From Psychrosphaera haliotis (GTDB lineage: Bacteria; Pseudomonadota; Gammaproteobacteria; Enterobacterales; Alteromonadaceae): a stretch of 64,000 nucleotides of DNA. A program made the translations under genes and the position numbers. Location: the NCBI RefSeq assembly GCF_039523615.1, contig NZ_BAAAFQ010000005.1, forward strand, positions 239,377-303,376, given 5' to 3'. Of this stretch, positions 25,191 to 33,346 are shown one piece after another (the stretch's first letter is position 1; each line of letters begins with the position of its first letter). A model generated the notes under the pieces. The model ran no database searches. It saw only the letters and a list, made by a program, of their open reading frames with translations, and was not told the origin of the DNA.

Positions 25191-26417
25191 ATGAGATTGC
25201 CCATGACTTTTTCTGAATTGCCTCTATCCAGCATTGCTAATAAACAATATGACGCCGTAGTTATAGGTGGCGGTATGGTGGGGGCTTCCCTTGCCTTAGG
25301 CTTAGGTCAACAAGGCAAATTGGTTTTGCTTGTAGAAAAAGTTGCGCCTCAAGTAAGTTGGTTAGCTGAGCCTCCATTAAGAGTGTCTGCTGTAAACAGG
25401 TATAGTGAAACTTGGTTACGTGAAATCAATAGTTGGCAAGAAATTGACGAGGCTTCATCGTGTGCATTTAAACGTTTAGCAACTTGGGAAAAGGGAGCTC
25501 CAGTGGTTGAGTTCTCGGCGGATGACATAAATGAAACTCATTTAGGCTCGTTAATTAGAAACGAAGCAATTCAAATAGCCGCTTATAAAGCATTAGAAAA
25601 ATCCGCTTTGAAAGTGGATGTAGTATTTAACGCAGGAATTACTGCCTATTCAGAGAAAACTGATTCAAATCTATTAGTGACACTGACAGATGGAGAAACC
25701 GAAACAAGGGTTGAGTCACACTTATTAATTGGAGCCGATGGCGCAAATAGTAAAGTTAGACAATTGAGTAATATTGGAACGTCTGGCTGGGATTATCAAC
25801 AGCAGTGTTTTAGCATCACTATTAAAACTCAATTTGGGCAACAGGACATTACCTGGCAAGAGTTTCAGCCTAGTGGGCCAAAAGCGTTTTTACCGTTAAA
25901 CAACAATTATGCTTGTTTAATTTGGTATGACAGCAAAGAAAAAGTGGGGCACCTTAAAAGTCTTAGTATTGATAACCTAAAGGAACAAGTGTTAACCACG
26001 TTCCCTGAATTACCTGGCGATTTTGAAATAGTTAAAACCGCTTCTTTCCCGTTAACCCGTCGACAAGCAAATAGTTACGTTAAGGATAGAGTTGTATTGG
26101 TTGGCGATGCTGCGCACACTATTAACCCGTTAGCAGGACAAGGTGTAAATCTTGGCTTTAAAGACTCAGCAGAGTTAATTGAGTTATTAGGTGACACGGA
26201 TTTAAGTGATATCAATAAACTGAATCAACGCTTGTCGGTATATCAACGAAATAGAAAAGCAGACAGCTTAGTTATGTCGACGGCGATGGACGGCTTTTAT
26301 CATCTATTTTCAAATGACAAAGGCTTGCTTAAATCTTTTCGTCACTTGTTGTTATCAGCCGCTAATGCGTTGCCTAGTGCAAAATTAAAAGTGATGAAAA
26401 AAGCGCTTGGTTTTTAA
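25191..26417 (+). CDS. ubiF: FAD-dependent ubiquinone-biosynthesis hydroxylase, UbiF type
   Basis: 408-aa flavoprotein monooxygenase of the UbiH/UbiF/VisC family, which hydroxylates the benzoquinol ring during ubiquinone synthesis. The FAD motif AVVIGGGMVGASLALGLG is near residue 22-39, the middle motif LLIGADGANSKVRQ near 180, and VLVGDAAHTINPLAGQGVNLGF near 302. The UbiF assignment rests on the divergent position next to miaB, as in E. coli; UbiH or a related hydroxylase cannot be excluded by sequence reading alone. A second in-frame ATG lies four codons in (25203). Confidence 0.85.
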   Translation: MRLPMTFSELPLSSIANKQYDAVVIGGGMVGASLALGLGQQGKLVLLVEKVAPQVSWLAEPPLRVSAVNRYSETWLREINSWQEIDEASSCAFKRLATWEKGAPVVEFSADDINETHLGSLIRNEAIQIAAYKALEKSALKVDVVFNAGITAYSEKTDSNLLVTLTDGETETRVESHLLIGADGANSKVRQLSNIGTSGWDYQQQCFSITIKTQFGQQDITWQEFQPSGPKAFLPLNNNYACLIWYDSKEKVGHLKSLSIDNLKEQVLTTFPELPGDFEIVKTASFPLTRRQANSYVKDRVVLVGDAAHTINPLAGQGVNLGFKDSAELIELLGDTDLSDINKLNQRLSVYQRNRKADSLVMSTAMDGFYHLFSNDKGLLKSFRHLLLSAANALPSAKLKVMKKALGF

Positions 26418-26533
26418 TACAGATTTTTACATAGCTGTCATTTAACCCTGACAAATAACAAGGCTTATTAAACAAATCATTAAACAATTCATTAAGCAGC
26501 TGAAGTTCATAAAGTATAAGGTTAAAGGTAAAG

Positions 26534-27874
26534 TTAAAAGTTGGCGCTGAGGTACAAAACAAAAGACTCACGCTTCATGTCACTTACGTCATTAATATTG
26601 CTATCGGGATAAAGTGGAAGACCAACAATACGCTCTACAACCCTTATATCTGACAACCTAACTTGTCCAGTACCATGTTTATAATATCCTCCAATGGAAA
26701 GCGGAAAGCCAAATAACTCGGTATTAACCGCCACGCTATAACCTACCATGTCTACCACCTCTGAACGTTGGAATGGCTGTTCCGGATCTATAATTCCGTT
26801 TGAGTTGTCGGTGAATACACCAAAGCGAATTGTATTGGTATCTGATAATGGATAACTGAAGCCCAATGAATAATTTGTAACTGAAGCTAAGTCTCGGTTA
26901 ATAGGAGGTTGTGTAGGGGCGACAGTAAACTCTTCAACCTCTACAGCTGAATAATAATCTAGGTCAAAGCTTACTAATAAGTTGGAAAGCTTTGTGGAAA
27001 TACCCGTTGATAAGTTGGTGCCGTACTCCTGTTTTTCTGAACCTGTGACCTCTCCAACACTTGACGCTTTTGCTGTAGTTGGTAGAGGTGTTGGTGACGC
27101 AACTACAATTTGATGGCTGCCTGTAAAGCTCCGATTAATCGCAACATCTTTTGCAAGCTTTAAACCCCAGCTAAAGTCCTCACATCTGTATAGTAGTCCT
27201 AACTGAGGGGTTAATATAATATTCTCATCACTGAGCCGTCTGGTAGCTGTAAAACCACTTTTTAGTATACCAAGAGGTGTATCCACTGCAGCATCAATGC
27301 CAGAGCCTTGTACCGTCTCAAATTGCTTATATTTTGCTATTAATGACCCGCCAACAGACCAGTTAGGGGCAATGTTAATGGCGGTGCCAAATCCTAAGTC
27401 ATATGAAGCGTTGTCGAGGTCTATATTGCCATATTCAGTTTGTGTACCAACAATATTTCCATCTGGCCCAACAAAAGGAAGTTCTACCTTAGAAAAGTTT
27501 CGCTCGGTAGATAAGTCTGAAACAGCAAAAACTACGCTCCAATGCCATTTTTCTGAATTTTTACCTGTACCTAAAAAGCTTGGCACGATGGAAAAAGAAG
27601 AACGTGAAAAGTCACCTTGATTTGAAAAAACATCATTTAATTGTGAACGTTCCCAAGAGAAGGTGCTCAAAGATGCAGAATTATTTAGTTTTGATTTGGC
27701 AAGACCAGCTGGGTTGTAAAACACTGCGGACATATCATCTGCGATACTAGCGAATGCGCCACCTAAACCAATTGCTTTAGTTCCAACAAGTATATTTTTA
27801 TAGTGATATTCGTCGCTGAGCAGAGGGCTGCTAAATAGACCAAAAAGTGTAAAGATTATTAATGGTTTACTCAA
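26534..27874 (-). CDS. OmpP1/FadL-family outer membrane transporter
   Basis: 446-aa outer-membrane beta-barrel of the FadL family, which passes hydrophobic compounds such as long-chain fatty acids. A signal peptide (about residues 1-20) is followed by the family signature GTKAIGLGGAFASIADDMSAVFYNPAGLA near 32-60 (only key positions given). Repeated amphipathic strands run to a C-terminal Phe (LYLSANF). The start is TTG at 27874: no in-frame ATG is available between it and an upstream stop, and the signal peptide begins there. Monocistronic. Substrate unknown. Confidence 0.86.
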   Translation of the reverse strand: MSKPLIIFTLFGLFSSPLLSDEYHYKNILVGTKAIGLGGAFASIADDMSAVFYNPAGLAKSKLNNSASLSTFSWERSQLNDVFSNQGDFSRSSFSIVPSFLGTGKNSEKWHWSVVFAVSDLSTERNFSKVELPFVGPDGNIVGTQTEYGNIDLDNASYDLGFGTAINIAPNWSVGGSLIAKYKQFETVQGSGIDAAVDTPLGILKSGFTATRRLSDENIILTPQLGLLYRCEDFSWGLKLAKDVAINRSFTGSHQIVVASPTPLPTTAKASSVGEVTGSEKQEYGTNLSTGISTKLSNLLVSFDLDYYSAVEVEEFTVAPTQPPINRDLASVTNYSLGFSYPLSDTNTIRFGVFTDNSNGIIDPEQPFQRSEVVDMVGYSVAVNTELFGFPLSIGGYYKHGTGQVRLSDIRVVERIVGLPLYPDSNINDVSDMKRESFVLYLSANF

Positions 27875-27962
27875 AACTATTGCCGTTCATTGTTTTACAT
27901 GAACATAAGTCTATGACAAAAATGAGGTAAGGGTAAAATTAAATTTGATTAAGTTTTTAGAA

Positions 27963-27988
27963 AGAAAAAAGCCTCGCAAGTGCGAGGC
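27963..27988 (-). terminator. Rho-independent terminator of the tRNA operon
   Basis: 8-bp stem GCCTCGCA / TGCGAGGC with a 2-nt loop. On the minus strand it is followed by a run of T and lies just after the second tRNA-Gln. Confidence 0.9.
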
Positions 27989-27996
27989 TTTAAAAG

Positions 27997-28071
27997 TGGC
28001 TGGAGTACCAGGATTTGAACCTGGGAATGGCGAGATCAAAACCCGCTGCCTTACCGCTTGGCGATACTCCA
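27997..28071 (-). tRNA. tRNA-Gln (anticodon TTG), copy 2
   Basis: 75-nt tRNA with encoded CCA, acceptor pairs TGGAGTA / TACTCCA, anticodon loop TTTTGAT (TTG), T-loop GGTTCAAATCC. Apart from the two ends of the acceptor stem it is the same as the neighbouring copy. Last in the Met-Leu-Gln-Gln operon. Confidence 0.97.
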
Positions 28072-28079
28072 ACAATAAG

Positions 28080-28154
28080 TGGCTGGGATACCAGGATTTG
28101 AACCTGGGAATGGCGAGATCAAAACCCGCTGCCTTACCGCTTGGCGATATCCCA
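28080..28154 (-). tRNA. tRNA-Gln (anticodon TTG), copy 1
   Basis: 75-nt tRNA with encoded CCA, acceptor pairs TGGGATA / TATCCCA, anticodon TTG. It differs from copy 2 only by compensated changes in the acceptor stem. Separated from it by 8 bp. Confidence 0.97.
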
Positions 28155-28199
28155 ACTAAACTTTGCATGAACTTTAAGATTTAAGACCATGACTTTAAG

Positions 28200-28284
<85 letters not shown>

Positions 28285-28320
28285 AAATCTTGATGCTATG
28301 AGGTTGGTAGTGTAATCGAA

Positions 28321-28397
28321 TGGTGGCTACGCCCTGATTTGAACAGGGGACCCCATCATTATGAGTGATGTGCTCTAACCAGCTGAGCTACGTAGCC
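28321..28397 (-). tRNA. tRNA-Met (anticodon CAT, elongator)
   Basis: 77-nt tRNA with encoded CCA. Acceptor GGCTACG / CGTAGCC, anticodon loop ACTCATAAT. The acceptor is fully paired, unlike the initiator tRNA, and the sequence resembles E. coli elongator tRNA-Met. First gene of the operon. The stretch from its promoter to the ychF terminator (28466-28665) shows no gene. Confidence 0.96.
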
Positions 28398-28436
28398 ATT
28401 CCTTTGTTTCGATTACCGCCTCAAGCGATGTGGCGT

Positions 28437-28465
28437 ATTATGCTGATGCGACCCTTTCTCGTCAA
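28437..28465 (-). promoter_or_regulatory. Sigma-70 promoter of the tRNA operon
   Basis: On the minus strand TTGACG, 17 bp, CATAAT followed by ACGCC, about 40 bp upstream of tRNA-Met. The GC-rich discriminator fits stringent control of stable RNA. Confidence 0.8.
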
Positions 28466-28665
28466 CTGCTTTTTTAAAGAAAATGTCACTTAACGTATCG
28501 TTTGGTTTTAATTTGTGCAACTCGGTGGTTTTTTGTATTAATTAAGGCCGTTTTGGGTAAAAAATTATGTTTCTGTAACAAACGAATATTTACTATTTTT
28601 AATAAAGCTCAGAATTAAAGTATATAAATCCAAAATCATTCACGCTAAAAGACTAGTTTTAAGAC

Positions 28666-28693
28666 ATAAAAAAAACCTTCCGAGTGGAAGGTT
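28666..28693 (-). terminator. Rho-independent terminator after ychF
   Basis: 8-bp stem AACCTTCC / GGAAGGTT with a 4-nt loop; on the minus strand followed by a run of eight T. Confidence 0.9.
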
Positions 28694-28725
28694 CTTTAAA
28701 AATAATTTAATTGTATGGTTATAAA

Positions 28726-29817
28726 TTAAACGTTAAAGCGGAAGTGGATTACATCACCATCTTTAACAATATAATCTTTACCTTCAAGACGCCATTTACC
28801 TGCATCTTTAGCGCCAGACTCACCGTTATTATCAACAAAATCATTGTATCCAACGATTTCCGCACGAATAAAGCCTTTTTCAAAGTCAGTATGAATTTTA
28901 CCAGCTGCCTGCGGCGCAGTGCTACCTTCAGGGAAAGTCCAAGCTCTAACTTCTTTAACACCAGCAGTGAAATACGTTTGTAACGTTAGCAATTCGTAAC
29001 CAGCACGAATAACTCGGTTAAGACCAGGCTCTTCCCAACCTAAATCTTCCATGAACTCTGATAAATCTTCAGGTTCAAGCTCAGATAGTTCAGATTCAAT
29101 TGATGCACAAACGGCAACAACGACTGCGTTTTCAGTAGAAGCAATTTCACGAACCTTATCTAGGAAAGGGTTGTTCTCAAAACCGTCTTCTGCAACGTTC
29201 GCTACATACATTGTTGGTTTCATAGTCAACAAGTTTAGGTAGCTAATTGCTGCTAGTTCTTCTTTTGTTAAATCAATAGAACGAGCCATGCCGCCTTCAT
29301 CAACAATAGGTTTTAATTTTTCTAGAACCTTAGTTTCAAATTTTGCATCGGCATCACCGCCTTTGGCCTTTTTGGCATTTCTAAAAATTGCTTTATCAAT
29401 AGAATCCATATCAGCTAAGGCAAGTTCGGTATTGATAACATCAATATCTTCTTGTGGGTTGATTTCGCCAGCAACGTGAACAATGTTTGGATCGTCAAAA
29501 CAACGAACTACATGGCCAATAGCATCAGTTTCACGAATGTTCGCTAAAAACTGGTTACCTAAACCTTCGCCTTTTGACGCGCCTTTTACCAGCCCGGCAA
29601 TATCAACAAATTCCATTGTTGTAGGGATGACACGCTCAGGTTTAACTATTGCGGCTAGTTTGTCTAAACGTAAGTCAGGAACAGGTACTACACCAGTATT
29701 TGGTTCAATAGTACAAAAAGGGAAGTTAGCAGCTTCAATACCTGCTTTTGTTAACGCATTAAACAGTGTTGATTTACCAACATTTGGTAAACCTACTATG
29801 CCACATTTAAAACCCAT
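28726..29817 (-). CDS. ychF: Ribosome-binding ATPase YchF
   Basis: 363-aa OBG-family P-loop protein that binds ATP and the ribosome and is linked to stress responses. G1 motif GLPNVGKSTLFNAL near residue 8, FPFCTIEPN near 35, DIAGLVKGASKGEGLGNQFL near 72, and the NxxE-type specificity motif of YchF (YVANVAEDG) near 203. A coiled-coil insert and a C-terminal TGS domain (TFPEGSTAPQAAGKIHTDFEKGF near 305) complete it. Last gene of rplY-pth-ychF. Confidence 0.96.
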   Translation of the reverse strand: MGFKCGIVGLPNVGKSTLFNALTKAGIEAANFPFCTIEPNTGVVPVPDLRLDKLAAIVKPERVIPTTMEFVDIAGLVKGASKGEGLGNQFLANIRETDAIGHVVRCFDDPNIVHVAGEINPQEDIDVINTELALADMDSIDKAIFRNAKKAKGGDADAKFETKVLEKLKPIVDEGGMARSIDLTKEELAAISYLNLLTMKPTMYVANVAEDGFENNPFLDKVREIASTENAVVVAVCASIESELSELEPEDLSEFMEDLGWEEPGLNRVIRAGYELLTLQTYFTAGVKEVRAWTFPEGSTAPQAAGKIHTDFEKGFIRAEIVGYNDFVDNNGESGAKDAGKWRLEGKDYIVKDGDVIHFRFNV

Positions 29818-29901
29818 GATGGTTCCTTAAGTTCAAATTTTATAATTTAATAAATCAGATAACGACGTAATACTAAGTCTTAATAATGTAATTTGCTTAG
29901 A

Positions 29902-30492
29902 CTACTCTGCGCTAAATGAATGTAATCGGCTCTGTGCCTTTTTTAAGTCTTGTTTAAACCAAATATCCATACAGCGTGTTGCTTCATCAACGGCAGCATC
30001 AATTTTTTCTTGGTCAACTTGTGGGGCCCTACCTAATACCCAGCCCGTGACTTTTTCACGACTGCCAGGGTGACCGATTCCAATACGGAGTCGATAGAAT
30101 TCTTTGTTATTAGCCATTTTGGCGATAATGTCTTTTAGACCATTATGTCCGCCGTGACCACCGCCTTGTTTGATCTTTACCTTTCCTGGTGGCATATCTA
30201 ATTCGTCATGCGCTACTAGGATTTGCTCTGGTTTAATTTTGAAGAAGTTAGCTAATGCACTTACAGATTTACCACTTAAATTCATAAAGGTGGTTGGAAC
30301 TAATACACGCACTTCATTACCGTCAATAAAAATCTTTGCGGTATAACCAAAGTATTTAGGATCGTTTTTAAGAGAGATGTTTTGTGCTCGACAAAGTTCT
30401 TCAATGAACCAAGCACCGGCATTATGGCGGGTATGTTTGTATTCGGGGCCCGGATTAGCCAGGCCCACGATTAGTTGAATATCAGTACTCAT
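29902..30492 (-). CDS. pth: Peptidyl-tRNA hydrolase
   Basis: 196-aa esterase that releases peptides from dropped-off peptidyl-tRNA. Family motifs: GLANPGPEYKHTRHNAGAWF with the catalytic His near residue 22, VPTTFMNLSGKSV near 65, VAHDELDMPPGKVK near 92, GGGHGGHNGLKDI near 110, and YRLRIGIGHPG. Normal length. It lies 23 bp downstream of the L25 gene, and the rplY-pth-ychF order is widespread in gammaproteobacteria. Confidence 0.96.
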   Translation of the reverse strand: MSTDIQLIVGLANPGPEYKHTRHNAGAWFIEELCRAQNISLKNDPKYFGYTAKIFIDGNEVRVLVPTTFMNLSGKSVSALANFFKIKPEQILVAHDELDMPPGKVKIKQGGGHGGHNGLKDIIAKMANNKEFYRLRIGIGHPGSREKVTGWVLGRAPQVDQEKIDAAVDEATRCMDIWFKQDLKKAQSRLHSFSAE

Positions 30493-30515
30493 TTTGTACG
30501 TCTATTCAACACAGA

Positions 30516-31139
30516 TTATTCTGAATCTGCTTCTTCTGAAGCGTCTTCTGAATCTTCTGCTTTAGTCTTTGGTGCGTGTAAAGTAACAACAGCTAAATCA
30601 TGAGATTCACCTTTTGCTAATTCAACAGACGCTACGCCTTTAGGTAGTACTAGGTCACTGATGTGTAGAGTTTGACCAATTTCTAGGCCAGCTACGTCTA
30701 CTTCAATGAACTCAGGAAGATCTTTAGGCAAACAAGTTACTTCAAGTTCAGTCATTGTATGAGCAACAACAGCACCAGTCTTAGTTGCAGCTTCTTCACC
30801 GATGAAGTGAACTGGAACGTTAGTGTGAAGTTTTTGTTTAGCATCAACACGTTGGAAGTCCAAGTGCATGATTACAGGCTTATACGGGTGACGTTGAACG
30901 TCTTTAAGGATAACTTCTTGTTTCTTACCATCGATAACTAGAGTAAGAATGTGAGAGTAGAAACCTTCGTTGCCTTGTGCTTGCCACACTTTGTTGTGTG
31001 AAAGAGCAAGGTTTTGAGTTTCTTTATCAGCACCGTATAAGATTGCAGGAACTTGGTTAGCATGACGTAAGCGGCGGCTCGCACCAGTACCTTTGTCAGT
31101 ACGAACTGTAGCTTCTAATGTATAAATAGCTTCAGACAT
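30516..31139 (-). CDS. rplY: 50S ribosomal protein L25/general stress protein Ctc
   Basis: 207-aa long form of L25, which binds 5S rRNA. The N-terminal L25 domain (about 1-92) contains RTDKGTGASRRLRHANQVPAILYG, and the TL5/Ctc C-terminal domain follows (VPVHFIGEEAATKTGAVV near 100, LPEFIEVDVAGLEIG near 145). The acidic tail ends in SEEADSE. The ATG at 31139 is preferred over an upstream in-frame start at 31196 because GGAGA lies at the right distance and the L25 domain begins there. A promoter and a leader hairpin are visible upstream. Confidence 0.94.
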   Translation of the reverse strand: MSEAIYTLEATVRTDKGTGASRRLRHANQVPAILYGADKETQNLALSHNKVWQAQGNEGFYSHILTLVIDGKKQEVILKDVQRHPYKPVIMHLDFQRVDAKQKLHTNVPVHFIGEEAATKTGAVVAHTMTELEVTCLPKDLPEFIEVDVAGLEIGQTLHISDLVLPKGVASVELAKGESHDLAVVTLHAPKTKAEDSEDASEEADSE

Positions 31140-31197
31140 GGAATTCTCCAAAAATAATAAGTTTATGTTTTCCCCCGCGACCAAGAGAAAACGCATT

Positions 31198-31217
31198 GCC
31201 CCGCAAATATGAGGGGC
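31198..31217 (-). promoter_or_regulatory. GC-rich hairpin in the rplY leader
   Basis: GCCCC / GGGGC inverted repeat with a 10-nt loop in the 5' untranslated region, just downstream of the predicted -10. Possible leader control element; no known family recognised. Confidence 0.35.
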
Positions 31218-31222
31218 GGCGT

Positions 31223-31251
31223 ATTCTAATTGAAAGCAGGAGCTTACTCAA
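31223..31251 (-). promoter_or_regulatory. Sigma-70 promoter for rplY-pth-ychF
   Basis: On the minus strand TTGAGT, 17 bp, TAGAAT followed by ACGCC, about 85 bp before the rplY ATG. The remaining bases up to 31459 hold no gene that I can see. Confidence 0.75.
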
Positions 31252-31459
31252 CTATTTTTAATTGGATAAAAAGAATGTAAAGAAGTTACTTATGTATAGA
31301 TAGTAGGGAATAGTATTTATGCCTTACTCTTGTTTATATTAGAGGTAATACAAGAATAGTTTCAATTTTAGGCTTGTTCACGTTTTATTTTATTACTAAT
31401 ATGCGTAAACACTAATAAAAAGATCAAAGCACACTTTGACAAATGGAGAGGTAACCGAA

Positions 31460-31870
31460 ATGAGAAGGTTGTTACGCTTTATTGCTTTATTACCAATGAT
31501 TACATTGATAATTATTGGTATTTACGAATTGTTGAATGAGAATCCACAAGGTATACCAGATGCGGTATGGTTTGTTGTTGCTCTAATATGTTTACCTGCC
31601 GGCATTATAAATTTGAATGCTATTAGAGATGGTATTATCGGCTTGATGTATTCAGCTGTTATTTCAAATTTTTTGTTTTTAATTGCATTTTTAGCTACAA
31701 AAAATTATGACCCAACAACTATGATTATATTTACAGGTTATTTAATAGTCATCAGTATCATCGTATTAATAGATGTTATTTATGACCGTTTTTTAAGTTT
31801 GAATAAAAGTACAGATGTGTTTTCTTCTTTTAATAATAAAGATGAATATAGGATAAATAATGAAAAATAG
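31460..31870 (+). CDS. Hypothetical inner-membrane protein
   Basis: 136 aa, not recognised. Four hydrophobic segments are visible (starting LLRFIALLPMITLIIIGIY, then VWFVVALICLPAGII, SAVISNFLFLIAFLA, TMIIFTGYLIVISIIVLI), which predicts a small four-helix membrane protein with a charged C-terminal tail. An upstream in-frame start at 31436 is possible. The ATG at 31460 is chosen because GGAGAGG lies 8 nt before it. The 3' end overlaps the following lipoprotein gene by 11 bp, so the two are translationally coupled. Confidence 0.72.
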   Translation: MRRLLRFIALLPMITLIIIGIYELLNENPQGIPDAVWFVVALICLPAGIINLNAIRDGIIGLMYSAVISNFLFLIAFLATKNYDPTTMIIFTGYLIVISIIVLIDVIYDRFLSLNKSTDVFSSFNNKDEYRINNEK

Positions 31871-32234
31871 CGTTTTAATAGCCTTAGTTTTTGGTCTTGC
31901 TGCTTGTAGTGCAACCAGTAATACAACAAACGATGTAGTTTCAGAACAAGCGGTATCGTTTGTAAATGTTTATAAAGATGCAAACAAGAAACAATGCTTT
32001 ACGCAAGGAATGGCGTTAAACGTAATGGTTAAGGAATTAACAGAAAATGGCATCGTTGTTAATTGTTCCGCAAGAAAAAATGATGGGCTAATGTATCCCC
32101 AGGCATGTGGCCAAAATGAGGGAACGATCAATGTTTATCAAATTAGTTCTTCAGACTTTGAGAAGGCCCAATTACTTGGCTTTAAAGATGTTAAAGAAAT
32201 AAAGTCGGCTGATATTAAACTGAAATGCCCATAA
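31860..32234 (+). CDS. Hypothetical lipoprotein
   Basis: 124 aa with a lipoprotein signal peptide and lipobox GLAAC (acylated Cys near residue 16), then SATSNTT, so a membrane-anchored periplasmic protein. The mature part has four more Cys (QCFTQG, VNCSAR, QACGQ, LKCP) that may form two disulfides. No family recognised. It overlaps the membrane-protein gene upstream by 11 bp and ends 34 bp before a strong bidirectional terminator shared with prs. Confidence 0.72.
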   Translation: MKNSVLIALVFGLAACSATSNTTNDVVSEQAVSFVNVYKDANKKQCFTQGMALNVMVKELTENGIVVNCSARKNDGLMYPQACGQNEGTINVYQISSSDFEKAQLLGFKDVKEIKSADIKLKCP

Positions 32235-32267
32235 ACGAAATTTGATATTAGGGTTGATCACAGTGAC

Positions 32268-32294
32268 AAAAAAAGCGGCCATGGCCGCTTTTTT
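32268..32294. terminator. Bidirectional rho-independent terminator between the lipoprotein gene and prs
   Basis: A perfect palindrome built on GCGGCCATGGCCGC, flanked by seven A on the left and six T on the right. It can stop transcription from both converging units. Confidence 0.93.
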
Positions 32295-32314
32295 AATGCA
32301 ACCATGTGGCGGTG

Positions 32315-33271
32315 TTAGTGATCAAACATCGCCGATATTGATTCTTCATTACTGAGTCGACGTATTGCTTCAGCGAGCATATTACCTAATGTTAGTTGCC
32401 TAACGTTTGGTAATGCCGCGATGTCGGCTGGTAATGGGATTGAATCCGTTACAATAACTTCATCAATAACTGTGTTTTTAAGGTTTTCTATGGCATTGCC
32501 AGAAAAAACAGGGTGAGTCGCATAAGCAAATACGCGCTTAGCGCCTTGTGCCTTTAACGCTTCAGCGGCTTTACATAATGTTCCACCGGTATCGATCATG
32601 TCATCAACCATAATACAATCACGGCCTTTAACATCTCCAATTATATGCATCACTTGAGCAACGTTTGCTTGTGGACGACGCTTATCGATAATGGCTAGGT
32701 CTTTGTCATTAAGAAGTTTAGCAATAGCTCGGGCTCTTACTACACCACCAATGTCAGGTGACACAACAACTACATCATCGGCTAAGTCGAATCCTTTTTT
32801 ACGTAAGTCGTCCACTAAGATCGGACTACCAAATACGTTATCAACAGGAACGTCAAAAAAGCCTTGAATCTGTTCAGCATGAAGATCAACCGTTAATACT
32901 CGGTCAACACCTACACTAGACAGGAAATCTGCAACAACTTTTGCAGTAATTGGAACACGTGCTGAACGAACACGTCGGTCTTGTCTTGCATAACCAAAGT
33001 AAGGAATAACAGCAGTGATACGGCCTGCAGACGCACGTCTGAGAGCATCAACCATCACAATTAATTCCATTAGGTTGTCATTACAAGGAGCACACGTAGA
33101 TTGAATGATGAAAACATCCGATCCACGAACGTTGTCATTAACTTGAACACTAATCTCACCGTCACTGAAGCGGCCTACAGTGGCGTTTCCTAGGTCGATG
33201 TCAAGACGGTTACTGATGATTTCGGCAAGTTCTGGGGTAGCGTTTCCAGCGAAGAGCTTTATATCAGGCAC
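32315..33271 (-). CDS. prs: Ribose-phosphate pyrophosphokinase
   Basis: 318-aa PRPP synthase, which makes phosphoribosyl pyrophosphate from ribose 5-phosphate and ATP for nucleotide, His and Trp synthesis. The PRPP-binding motif CIMVDDMIDTGGTLCKAAE near residue 218, the flexible loop PYFGYARQDRRVRSARVP near 95 and TVDLHAEQIQGFFDVPVDN near 125 are all present. It starts with GTG at 33271: a stop lies just upstream in frame, AGGA is 8 nt before it, and the protein then begins MPDIKLFAGNATPELA, as in E. coli Prs. Third gene of lolB-ispE-prs. Confidence 0.96.
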   Translation of the reverse strand: MPDIKLFAGNATPELAEIISNRLDIDLGNATVGRFSDGEISVQVNDNVRGSDVFIIQSTCAPCNDNLMELIVMVDALRRASAGRITAVIPYFGYARQDRRVRSARVPITAKVVADFLSSVGVDRVLTVDLHAEQIQGFFDVPVDNVFGSPILVDDLRKKGFDLADDVVVVSPDIGGVVRARAIAKLLNDKDLAIIDKRRPQANVAQVMHIIGDVKGRDCIMVDDMIDTGGTLCKAAEALKAQGAKRVFAYATHPVFSGNAIENLKNTVIDEVIVTDSIPLPADIAALPNVRQLTLGNMLAEAIRRLSNEESISAMFDH

Positions 33272-33346
33272 AGAGATATCCTATAGCAATTATGCTTTTA
33301 GTTTTATAGTGAGGTTAGCTCAAAATAGCCAAACCTCTAATGTTTA

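Noticed and set aside
27997..28154. Duplicated tRNA-Gln as an att site pair of an integrated element
   Set aside because: Only 8 bp lie between the copies, there is no integrase, and tandem tRNA-Gln genes are normal at this place in gammaproteobacteria.
27911..28184. Two ORFs of about 80 aa, one on each strand, with repeated peptide segments over the tRNA-Gln genes
   Set aside because: They are translations of the two tRNA-Gln genes; the internal repeat reflects the duplicated tRNA. No Shine-Dalgarno.
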